DNA of 64,000 nt, from positions 6,758,001 to 6,822,000 of the forward strand of contig NC_013729.1 of the NCBI RefSeq assembly GCF_000024345.1. The letters run 5' to 3'. Below the pieces are notes generated by a model that did no database searches, was not told the DNA's origin, and was given only the letters and a program-made list of their open reading frames with translations. This document shows, piece after piece, positions 28,001 to 34,222 of this stretch. This DNA comes from Kribbella flavida DSM 17836 (GTDB lineage: Bacteria > Actinomycetota > Actinomycetes > Propionibacteriales > Kribbellaceae). Every line of letters begins with the position of its first letter. Position 1 is the first letter of the stretch. A program made the translations under genes and the position numbers.

Positions 28001-29492
28001 CGACGAAGACAACCAGGTCCTCCGTCCCCGTCCCCGGGTTCGGTACGCCGCAGACGCCGACGCCGCGCAGGCTCAACCCGTCGACCCCGCCGACGACCTC
28101 CTCGATCTCGTGGCAGAAGACGGTGTGGCCGTTCAGCACGACACTGTCGCCTTCCCGGCCGGTGATCACCACCTGCCCGTCGGCCACGAACGCGAGGTCG
28201 CCGGTTCGCAACCACTCACCGTCGGGCAACGCGGCCGCAGTGGCCGACGGGTTGTTCAGGTAGCCGGCGGTGATGCGTGCCGACCGGACCTGCAGCCGGC
28301 CGATCCGCAGCTCGGGCAGGACCTCGTCGTTGTCGTCGACCACCCGCACCGTCGCCCCGGGAGCCGGCGGGCCGACCGCGACGAACGTCGTACAGTCGGC
28401 GTCCGGCACCGACGGTTCGGCGAGCACCAGGTCACCGGCCAGCGACGACTTCAGCACCCGGAGCACGCCGCCCTGGGAGGTCAAGGCGCCGATCGTGATC
28501 GCGGTAGCCGTCTCGGCCATGCCCCAGGCCGGCCGGAAGCGCTCCCGACCCAGGCCGGCGCGAGCGGTCGCGGCGAAGAACCGGTCGACCACCGGCAGCA
28601 CGATCTGCTCACCCCCGGACACCACCGAGCGGACACAGCTGAGGTCCAGCTCGAGGTCCTGCCGCGCCGCGAACGCATCGGCCGCGAGCTGCAGCCCGAA
28701 CGTCGGCGACCACGCGTGCGCGACGCCGTACTGGGCCGCTTTCTCCAACCAGAGCGAGGGATTCGCCAGCACGTCGGCGGTCGGTAGGTGCACGTTGGTC
28801 GACCCGGTGAACACCGGCAGGACGTGGTACAGCAGCAGCGCGCCGCTGTGGTCGACGGGCAACCAGTTGAGCATCGTCTCGCCAGGTCGCACGTCCAGCA
28901 CCCGACGCGATCCGGCGGCGAACTCGGCCAGCCCCCGATGGGTGAGCGCCGCGGCCTTCGGTGCGCCGGTGCTGCCGGACGAGAGCATCAGCAGCGCCAC
29001 CTCGGCCGGATCCGGCCGGTGCAACTCGTCGGCGGGCAGCGACTGCTGGAGCTCGTCGACGACCGCGGGCTGGAAGCCACGGTCCGCCAGTACGACGGCT
29101 CCGGTGCGGTCGGTCAGTACTGGCGGGGTGTCCAGCAGCGCCCAGGTGTGGCGGAGCCGGTCGAGCACCGGAGAACCCGGCGACACCTGCTCGCTGATCA
29201 CGGCCGGCTGGATGCCACCGAGCAAGCAGGCCCAGAACGCCGGGAAGAAGTCGTCCAGGGACAGGCCTTGCACGATCACCGGATCCCCGCTGGACAACCC
29301 GGTGGCGCGGAGACCGGTCAGGATCCGTCGGGCGCGGTCGAGCAGGTCGGCGTACGTGAGCAGGCCGGCGGGGGTCCGTACGCCCGCCGCCGGGAATTCC
29401 GTGGCGGCCCGGGTGAGGGCCTGCACGGCGTCGGCAGGGTCAGCTCCGGTCAGGATCAGCTGCGAGCCGCGGGTGAGCGACGAGTTCGCCAT
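18999..29492 (-). CDS. Hybrid PKS-NRPS (AL-ACP-KS-AT-ACP-LLM-C-A-PCP-C)
   Basis: A 3497-residue assembly-line enzyme. ATG 29492 follows a GAGGAG site. Domains, approximate residues: acyl-AMP ligase 1-560 (SSGSTGAPK; TASGKVRR lysine); ACP near Ser607 (GLSSIKL); ketosynthase 672-1082 (TACSTS, EAHGTGTALGDP, VKANVGHLDS); acyltransferase 1190-1477 (GHSLGEY; AFH motif, malonyl-type); ACP near 1588 (GADSLSL); luciferase-like monooxygenase of the MupA/Atu3671 type 1736-2077; condensation 2092-2490 (HHIVFDS); adenylation 2557-2997 (YTSGSTGTPKGV); PCP near 3050 (GGHSLL); terminal condensation 3096-3497 (HHLIYDG). No KR, aminotransferase or thioesterase. Inferred: load an acyl group, extend with malonyl, oxidise, join one amino acid, release by condensation. 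By-eye A-domain code D-G-H-V-L-A-G-I-G, specificity not recognised. Confidence 0.93.
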   Translation of the reverse strand: MANSSLTRGSQLILTGADPADAVQALTRAATEFPAAGVRTPAGLLTYADLLDRARRILTGLRATGLSSGDPVIVQGLSLDDFFPAFWACLLGGIQPAVISEQVSPGSPVLDRLRHTWALLDTPPVLTDRTGAVVLADRGFQPAVVDELQQSLPADELHRPDPAEVALLMLSSGSTGAPKAAALTHRGLAEFAAGSRRVLDVRPGETMLNWLPVDHSGALLLYHVLPVFTGSTNVHLPTADVLANPSLWLEKAAQYGVAHAWSPTFGLQLAADAFAARQDLELDLSCVRSVVSGGEQIVLPVVDRFFAATARAGLGRERFRPAWGMAETATAITIGALTSQGGVLRVLKSSLAGDLVLAEPSVPDADCTTFVAVGPPAPGATVRVVDDNDEVLPELRIGRLQVRSARITAGYLNNPSATAAALPDGEWLRTGDLAFVADGQVVITGREGDSVVLNGHTVFCHEIEEVVGGVDGLSLRGVGVCGVPNPGTGTEDLVVFVDDAGTPGEVEPAIRAALFRRLRLTAAEIVRVPAGEFPRTASGKVRRTELRARYQAGRYSRDSAASQGGRSAGEDRMAPSVGEVGAVVRRLVAELAGQPVAVDAPFYEVGLSSIKLARLRAGLTEQLGIDVPATTPFEHPTVDALTHWLTEQLAASGPAQVEPDGRADEAGRRVVDRRVAVVGMAARFPGARTVEEFWANLWGGVDSVSTFAAAGGPDHVPVGGVLEDAETFDAEFFGMSPKEAALTDAAHRQFLEVAHEVLENGGYPSAEPGVRIGVYAGTGMNLYGHQDQPAGAAAADIPTAMQATIGATADFLATRVAYRLGLTGPAIGVQTACSTSLVAVHLAVQALLDDDADLAVAGAAAVRLPQDAGYRHVPGSILSPTGRCRPFDAAADGTVGGNGVAAVLLKRLDRALADGDTVHAVILGSAVNNDGTSKVGFTAPSVSGQVDVVRRALERAGVGADTISYVEAHGTGTALGDPVEFEALSRVFGAGQRTAKCGLGSVKANVGHLDSCAGLAGLIKTILMLQHGRLVPTLNLTQPHPDLRVERSPFELITASGPWRTDGVPRRAGVSALGVGGTNAHIVLEQPPLESGRDETPVPQATDGQTNGFHPVVVPVSAQSVEALGELSASLRAYLAARPEVAVADVATTMGVGRRHHACRRAVVGAEVGEVVAALGEDPGEVVTGPLTFAYSGQGSAYSGMSEWMYRTFRPAREVFDEIERVLGVPVLEGEGELGQVALFAHQAAWTEVWRGLGVVPDFVVGHSLGEYAALHAAGVLSLTDGALLTARRGELMQAGMEPGVMVAVGAELAEAEQIAAECGVEVAAVNGRDRVVLSGAEDAMARAVGVLDGRGVSWRRMGVERAFHSVMVEPVLGELRAFAEKVAFRPPRVPVFRGTDGAVLSGVDGRYLVEHARRAVRFDLLMRAVRERGGNRFLDVGPDAVLSGLGRRALPGSAWVASQRKGAEDQFAQTLAALYRAGADINWSMVSTGRRIPLPGHPLARRRYDRPSTPTVPPQTAVPPQPTVPARTPEPMRATEPMQGVEQMQVQSVGAERAAVLQQVRQLVAPSLGMEPDAVPAEATFLSLGADSLSLMRLVGDLDEVFGVKIPVRRLFDDADTPNRLVDLLSPSAAVVPQPLQQESQPVQLQEAPAAQAVDDGGRRELVDRQLRLAERMVDRVTDLMSEQLAFLNGASPTTQQASTPMVDSSTAPPATVTHPEAPPQPTPARRNSPHRRTGCDFSLYFFGDYPDHAAQDKYGLILKATEYADAHGFHAVWLPERHFHSFGALFPNPSVLAAALATRTQRIRLHAGSVVLPLHHPIRVAEEWSVVDNLSGGRAGMCVASGWHARDFVFAPDSYGRHREELYEHLDTVRRLWAGEAITATAGNGESTEVRLHPRPLQDQPPLYAAVVGNPESYKLAARNDIGVVTNLMAQSVEDLAANIALYRSTRAEHGLDPDAGRVVVLLHTYVGDDLEAVRAAAYRPFCDYLRSSLSLFGQVTNSLGFQIDLDKTPADDVDFLLGQAYQRYCESRALIGTPDSCATIVDALLAAGADEIACFVDFGVAPEQVMQSLTAVDALRAEYDGAAPPRHEGRELTPPERRIWFLEQLNPGTNRYHEPKAIELRGPLDPVALRGALQKVADRHPALRTTFREIDGEPRAFVGATAPIDCPMVDAEGKDLSSVLRDVRLGELDPATGPLVRAQLVRFSERHHVLLLVAHHIVFDSASTPVLARDLGAYYRSWPDDPDLPAATDGLHLPAGGDQEPAALEARKKGDLDFWVEHLSGAPELQLPADRPRPPRRSGAGSSLTHDLDRRLTEQLTAFAGRTGVTVFSTLLAGLSVVLSRFSGQRDFVLGTGVSGRGKHAGDAIGMFVDTLPLRVRIPATAAFADVTRDLGLALMDAVDHRDLPFEDIVAALNPERSAGRNPLFGVAVEFESGSEQISFAPPTVSATLLDLPSERAPLDLVLYLTYRPDGVQCVVEYDTDLYDESTIQRLLDYLGTTLDLATASTPVAVPDLAVLTEQDSRLLAQLEGRPAEESTLCLHELFERQVDQHPEALALTGAYGDTTYAELDRQANRIAAELLTRGVRRGELVALCLPRGPQQIAALLGVLKSGYAYLPLDPTVPVERLRLVVDDADAALVVTAEGMPDLGDRPRLRIDDLDAGPVDRPRTDVTPDDLAYCIYTSGSTGTPKGVLVPHRGTVNHVLQYVAAHPPTRLLQWATPTFDGSVHEVFTTLAAGQTLVLIDDASRYDVEALAATIDRYQVQRIVMPYSAVHSLLATKPSLPSLREILTAGETVRLTAADLEFLAAHPNCVLYNGYGPTEASIGVTEHRVEPGEIAPPVGRPIPGVRLRLLDAERRPVPMGAVGEICVEGVCVTDGYLNRSAETAAAFFAPNSYATGDLGRWRADGGLEFHGRRDEQVKIRGARIEPGEVRAAVLDHPLVTDAAVLAVDGELVGYVVGTVGGDELTDHLSAQLPQYLVPRRWVRLDRLPLASTGKLDRAALPAPENARGSATPSTAMEHTLHEVWCKVLGVTAVGVDDSFFALGGHSLLAVRLLNLVRETAGVELTLTEFFRAPTLRAVAAKAQGDVVVETAPLTFAQRRVLGRHRSRRDASVYNGITRVDVTGDLNPATLQAALRTLANRHTALRTRIAADRQEVFAAVPITLPVHELPDDESQIQAWCVAAAQPAMDPAQAPLWRVCLGRVSAEHWVLVVVVHHLIYDGWSARLFWQELSALYTGAELAPPTAQLTDYARWERDTLTGETRTQLEAFWRNELAGASLRPNLPVDHPRPDVLSGDGATHHVDLPHELAARLRARAAEAGTTPYVVIAAAFARWLGDLCGEDQVILPASSARRSRPEHDGIIGYLGEAVLVRVRLDAPDLLGETAGALYAALDHEALPLAEVVRTALPDQADLPYPAVLFTVITTPGATLTLPSGEFRTRGFSVPGQARTELYVVFTVTEEAFTLDIEYSTDLFTSTTIAEWAMSLVTALTGP

Positions 29493-30708
29493 CGGGTGTT
29501 CTCCTCTGTGAGAGCAACAGAAAGGCCAGTACGCCGGCCACCGCGACCCCGTGCAGTCCACCAACCACCGCCAGCACCGGCAGGACGTCGAGCAGTCCCG
29601 CGCTGAGCACCATGCCGCCGCCGAACGCCGAGTTCTCGACGCTCGCGGACAGGCCGAAAACCCGGGTGCGCTGCGCGGCCGGCAGCGCCTGCAGGGTGGA
29701 GACGTAGCCGATCTCGGAAACCCCGTCGGCGATTCCCGCCAGCAGCGAGACAGCGATCAGCCAGCCGGTGGGCAGCCCGGTGAACGCGAGCACGAACGAC
29801 GCCGACATCACGCAGGTGGCGACCGCGAACACCCGGTGGTCGATCGTCGTCACCAGCCGGGAGACGAGCTGGTGCGCGCACAGACTGCCGATCGCCCAGG
29901 CCGTCATGAACTGGGTCATCACCGCGGCCGGGTTCTCCGGCGCCACCCCGGTCGCGAAGATCGGCAACGCCACGTTGTGCCCCGCCGACGCCAACGCGTC
30001 GAGCCCGCGCACCACCACCATGCCGACCACGAGCGCGGGCAGCACTCGCCACACCGCCCGCCACCGAGTCAGGCCGTCCGCCTCCGGGCTGCCTGCTGCC
30101 GACACCGGGTCCGCGGTCTTCGCTTCCCCTGGCGCTCTGCGCTCGGGACTGGGCCACCTGACGAACGACAATGCCAGCGCGGACACCAGGAACGACCCAC
30201 CGTTCAGCAGGAACGCCGCGTCGTACCCGCCGAGGTCGATCACCACCCCCGCCGAGCCGAACCCGAGGATCGTCGCCAGCGACCGCGCCGTCACCAGCCG
30301 CCCGTTCGCCCGCCCGCGCGCCTCTTCACCGACCAGGTCCGGCACACCACTGCGCAGTACGACGACCAGCGTCGTGTTGCCCACCCCGAGCACCACCGCG
30401 ACCAGCAGCAGCATCGCCAGACTCGGCGCCACCACCAGCGCCACCATCCCCGCCGCCTGCACCAGATCCAGGCCGATCAGCAACGGCCGCCGCGCGATCC
30501 GCCCCAGCACCCGCGCCGCGCCCAGCCCCGCCAGAAACCCGGCCCCCAGCCGAACCGCCATCACCACACCGGTCGCCCACGAGCTCCCGGTCAGGTGGTA
30601 GCTGAACAACCCCAGCGCGATGAGATTGAGGAAGTTCCCGTACGACGACACGCCGTAACCAGTCAGCAACAGCCAGAAACCGCGCGACTCCCCCCGGGCA
30701 CCGCCCAT
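29440..30708 (-). CDS. MFS transporter, probable exporter of the PKS-NRPS product
   Basis: Membrane protein of 422 residues with about 12 hydrophobic spans. It starts GFWLLLTGYGVSSYGNFLNLIALG, like MFS permeases found with biosynthetic clusters. ATG 30708 follows GAAGGGGG; the open frame runs to 30780 but lacks coding character there. The last 53 bases overlap the start of the PKS-NRPS gene, so the two are translationally coupled on one transcript. Export or self-protection for the product is inferred from this coupling. Confidence 0.85.
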   Translation of the reverse strand: MGGARGESRGFWLLLTGYGVSSYGNFLNLIALGLFSYHLTGSSWATGVVMAVRLGAGFLAGLGAARVLGRIARRPLLIGLDLVQAAGMVALVVAPSLAMLLLVAVVLGVGNTTLVVVLRSGVPDLVGEEARGRANGRLVTARSLATILGFGSAGVVIDLGGYDAAFLLNGGSFLVSALALSFVRWPSPERRAPGEAKTADPVSAAGSPEADGLTRWRAVWRVLPALVVGMVVVRGLDALASAGHNVALPIFATGVAPENPAAVMTQFMTAWAIGSLCAHQLVSRLVTTIDHRVFAVATCVMSASFVLAFTGLPTGWLIAVSLLAGIADGVSEIGYVSTLQALPAAQRTRVFGLSASVENSAFGGGMVLSAGLLDVLPVLAVVGGLHGVAVAGVLAFLLLSQRRTPDGELVAHPRLAADPDRS

Positions 30709-30866
30709 AGGTCGGCCCCCTTCCCTCACCGCTGGACCCCCGCATGGCCCAACGCCAGGTAGCTTAGGGAGCTTTCCCACCCTCCGACCGCTTCACCGGA
30801 GAGTCGTTCACACCTCGCCCCCTCGCCATACCCCAGCGCACCGGAGCGGGCAGCGCGTCTTGCGGT

Positions 30867-30881
30867 GTGAGAGCGCTCTAG
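30867..30881. promoter_or_regulatory. LacI-type operator upstream of the GH3 glycosidase
   Basis: Sequence GTGAGAGCGCTCTAG with the perfect core AGAGCGCTCT. It resembles CebR/LacI-family boxes and lies about 100 bases upstream of the GH3 start. A nearly identical box precedes the aldose epimerase gene. Confidence 0.6.
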
Positions 30882-30978
30882 TTCCGGAACCGGTGAGGTC
30901 TTGACCGGGGGTTCGGCAGGGCTGAGCATCGGGCCCGACGTGGGTGTGAGGCCTGCGCGGAGTGTGAGGGAGTCGCCC

Positions 30979-33900
30979 ATGCCCAGGTGGCCAGTTGTTC
31001 GTACGCCGCGACGCCGGACGGCGGTGATCACGGCGGTGGCGGTGCTCGCCGGGTTGCTGCCGCTCGGGGTCGCCTCGCAGGCGGCGGCCGATGATCCGGC
31101 GCCGACGGTGCTGGCCGCGTTCGAGGGGGCGGAGCCGTTCGCGGCGCCGCCGAACCCGGGCATCTTCGGGTGGGGCAGTGACGCCGACGACCAGCCGACG
31201 ATGGAACTGCGGGCGCGGGCCGACGCGCCGGCCGGGGAGAAGGTGCTGCACGGCAAGTACGACATCTCCGGCTGGGGCGGCTTCAGCCACGACGTCACCT
31301 TCGACACCGACCCGGGCAACTGGTCGGTGCACAAGGGCATCCGGTTCTGGTGGTACGGGCAGAACACCGCGCCGCTGCCGCCGGGCTCGGGCAAGCGGAT
31401 CTTCTTCGAGATCAAGGACGGCGGCGCGAACGCCGAGGCGTCGGAGCTGTGGAACACCAGCTTCACCGACGACTGGCAGGGCTGGCACCTGGTCGAGATC
31501 CCGTTCACCGACTTCGCCTACCGCGGCGACTACCAGCCGGTCGGCGGCATCGACCAGATCCTCAACCTGACCCAGATGTGGGGCTACGCCTTCACACTGC
31601 CGGCCGGATCTCCCGGTGAGTTCCAGATCGACCAGGTGGAGGTCTACGGCAAGGCCGACCCGGCGCTCAAGGCGAGCGTGGTCACCGACGCCGGCGTCTA
31701 CCCGGTCACGGAGGGCGGCACCGCCCAGGTCAAGGTCTCCCTGGCCACCACCGGCGGCGTACCGCTGGAGGAGCCGGTCACGGTCGAGTACCGCACCGGC
31801 ACCGGTACGGCGAGCGCGGGCGACTACAACCCGGTGTCCGGCGCCGTCACCTTCCCCGCCGGTACGCCGTCCGGCGCGTCCCGAACCGTCCAGGTGGTCA
31901 CCCGCAAGGACAAGTCCGCCGAGGTCGCGGAGACGATCCCGCTCGAGCTGACGGTCACCGGCGCCAAACCCCCGGCCACCCAGCCGGTGGTTGTGATCAA
32001 CGCGCACGACCTGCCCTACCTGAACGCCAAGCTCCCGGTGAAGACCCGGGTCAAGGACCTGCTCAGCCGGATGACGCTGGCGGAGAAGGTCGGCCAGATG
32101 ACCCAGGCCGAGCGCAACGCGCTGCGCTCGCGGACCGACATCGCGTCGTACGCGCTGGGCTCGCTGCTGTCCGGCGGCGGCTCGGTGCCGACGCCGAACA
32201 CGCCGGCCAGCTGGGCCGCGATGATCGACACGTACCAGCTGAACGCGCAGGCGACCCGGCTGCAGATCCCGCTGATCTACGGCGTCGACGCGGTGCACGG
32301 GCACAACAACGTGATCGGCGCGACGATCCTGCCGCACAACATCGGCATCGGCGCCACCCGTGACCCGGACCTGTCCCGGCGGACCGGCGAGGTGACCGCG
32401 ACCGAGGTCCGCGCCACCGGCATCCCGTGGGACTTCGCGCCGTGCGTGTGCGTGGTGCGCGACGACCGCTGGGGCCGCACCTACGAGGGCTTCAGCGAGG
32501 ACCCGGCCCTGGTCAAGGCGATGTCGACGGTGATCACCGGCATGCAGGGCAAGGCCGACGGCAGCCAGCTCAAGCAGAACACCAAGGTGCTGGCCTCGGC
32601 GAAACACTACGTCGGCGACGGCGGTACGACGTACGGTTCGTCGACGACGGGTGCGTACAAGATCGACCAGGGGGTCACCGAGGTCACCCGGCAGCAGCTG
32701 GAGGCGATCCACCTGGACCCGTTCAAGACGTCGGTCGATCTCGGCGTGGGGACCGTGATGCCGTCGTACTCGTCGGTGGACGTCATCGGCGACGAGAAGG
32801 GCCCGGTGAAGATGCACGGCAACGCCGAGCTGATCAACGGTGTGCTCAAGGACCGGATGGGCTTCGACGGATTCGTGATCTCCGACTGGCAGGCGATCGA
32901 CCAGCTGCCGGGCGACTACCCCAGCGACATCCGCACCTCGGTCAACGCCGGCCTGGACATGATCATGGTGCCGACGAACTACCAGGGCTTCACCCAGGGC
33001 CTGACCGACGAGGTCACCGCCGGCCGGGTCAGCCAGGCCCGCGTCGACGACGCCGTCCGCCGGATCCTGGTGCAGAAGTTCCGGCTCGGCCTGTTCGAGC
33101 AGCCGTACGCCGACACCAGCAAGCTGAGCGAGATCGGCGGCGCCAAGCACCGGGCCGTCGGGCGGGAGGCGGCAGCCAAGTCCCAGGTGCTGCTGAAGAA
33201 CGACGGCAACGTGTTGCCACTGGCAAGCACCTCGAAGGTGTACGTGGCCGGCAGCAACGCCAACGACCTGGGCAACCAGCTCGGCGGCTGGAGCATCAGC
33301 TGGCAGGGCAGCTCCGGCGCGACCACCACCGGCACCACGATCCTCGACGGGATCAAGCAGGTGGCGCCGACGGCCACGTTCAGCCAGGACGCGTCGGCTC
33401 CGCTGGACGGCCACGACGTCGGTGTGGTGGTGGTCGGCGAACGCCCGTACGCCGAGGGAATCGGTGACGTCGGCAACGGGCACGACCTGCTGCTGACCGA
33501 CGCCGACAAGGCTTCGATCGACAAGGTGTGCGCGGCGATGAAGTGCGTCGTGCTGGTGGTCTCCGGCCGGCCGCAGGTCGTCGCGGACCAGCTCGGCGAG
33601 ATCGACGCGCTGGTGGCCTCCTGGCTGCCGGGCACCGAGGGCGCGGGCGTCGCGGACGTGCTGTTCGGCAAGAAGCCGTTCAGCGGGCGGCTCCCGGTCA
33701 CCTGGCCGAAGTCGGAGGCGCAGCAGCCGATCAACGTCGGCGACGCGGCGTACGACCCGCAGTACCCGTACGGCTGGGGGCTGACCACCCAGGCGGCCGC
33801 GCGGCAGAAGCTGGCCGACGCCAAGGTGGCGCTGCTGCGCAAGGGTTTCCTGGACCCGAACGTACTGCTCGCGGCCGTCTCGATCGACGTCGCGCTCCGG

Positions 33901-34164
33901 ACGAAGGACTGGTCCGGGCCGCAGGCAACGATTGCGCTGGCCGCGCTCGGTCAGACCGGCAAGTACCTGCAGCGCAGCCGGGTCGACGGGTTCGCCGAGG
34001 ACGACGCGGTGGTCGGCGCGGCCCGCTGGATCGCGCAGGACGCGATCGGGCAGGACCTGGACCAGGCGGTGTCGAAGCTCACCTCCGACGCCGAGCACCT
34101 GGCCCTCAGCGGTGACCTGAGCACGGCGATCGCCAAGCTCACCGCGGCGTACAAGCTGAAGTGA
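30979..34164 (+). CDS. Secreted GH3 family beta-glucosidase with N-terminal CBM
   Basis: Extracellular glycosidase of 1061 residues. ATG 30979 begins a signal (RRRTAVITAVAVLAGLLPLGVA). Order: a carbohydrate-binding domain of CBM11-like type (about residues 45-225, ending QIDQVEVYG), a Calx-beta-like domain (about 230-330), then GH3 from LPVKTRVKDLLSRMTLAEKVGQM. The nucleophile Asp636 is in GFDGFVISDWQAI. The GH3 C-domain has VVGERPYAEG (Glu821/Glu826 region, acid/base). A helical tail of about 110 residues follows. The substrate is probably a beta-glucan or cello-oligosaccharide. Confidence 0.92.
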   Translation: MPRWPVVRTPRRRTAVITAVAVLAGLLPLGVASQAAADDPAPTVLAAFEGAEPFAAPPNPGIFGWGSDADDQPTMELRARADAPAGEKVLHGKYDISGWGGFSHDVTFDTDPGNWSVHKGIRFWWYGQNTAPLPPGSGKRIFFEIKDGGANAEASELWNTSFTDDWQGWHLVEIPFTDFAYRGDYQPVGGIDQILNLTQMWGYAFTLPAGSPGEFQIDQVEVYGKADPALKASVVTDAGVYPVTEGGTAQVKVSLATTGGVPLEEPVTVEYRTGTGTASAGDYNPVSGAVTFPAGTPSGASRTVQVVTRKDKSAEVAETIPLELTVTGAKPPATQPVVVINAHDLPYLNAKLPVKTRVKDLLSRMTLAEKVGQMTQAERNALRSRTDIASYALGSLLSGGGSVPTPNTPASWAAMIDTYQLNAQATRLQIPLIYGVDAVHGHNNVIGATILPHNIGIGATRDPDLSRRTGEVTATEVRATGIPWDFAPCVCVVRDDRWGRTYEGFSEDPALVKAMSTVITGMQGKADGSQLKQNTKVLASAKHYVGDGGTTYGSSTTGAYKIDQGVTEVTRQQLEAIHLDPFKTSVDLGVGTVMPSYSSVDVIGDEKGPVKMHGNAELINGVLKDRMGFDGFVISDWQAIDQLPGDYPSDIRTSVNAGLDMIMVPTNYQGFTQGLTDEVTAGRVSQARVDDAVRRILVQKFRLGLFEQPYADTSKLSEIGGAKHRAVGREAAAKSQVLLKNDGNVLPLASTSKVYVAGSNANDLGNQLGGWSISWQGSSGATTTGTTILDGIKQVAPTATFSQDASAPLDGHDVGVVVVGERPYAEGIGDVGNGHDLLLTDADKASIDKVCAAMKCVVLVVSGRPQVVADQLGEIDALVASWLPGTEGAGVADVLFGKKPFSGRLPVTWPKSEAQQPINVGDAAYDPQYPYGWGLTTQAAARQKLADAKVALLRKGFLDPNVLLAAVSIDVALRTKDWSGPQATIALAALGQTGKYLQRSRVDGFAEDDAVVGAARWIAQDAIGQDLDQAVSKLTSDAEHLALSGDLSTAIAKLTAAYKLK

Positions 34165-34170
34165 CGCAAC

Positions 34171-34206
34171 GCTGTGGGCCCGGAGCGGTTGCTCCGGGCC
34201 CACAGC
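34171..34206. terminator. Strong bidirectional hairpin terminator
   Basis: Perfect 16-bp stem (34171-34186 with 34191-34206) closed by a GGTT tetraloop, 6 bases after the GH3 stop and just past the end of the convergent MMPL gene. Confidence 0.9.
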
Positions 34207-34222
34207 TTCGCCTGCTGCTGGG

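Noticed and set aside
30808..34203. 1131-codon open frame opposite the GH3 gene
   Set aside because: Arg/Asp/Val-rich shadow of the GH3 reading frame, with no family motifs and no ribosome site.
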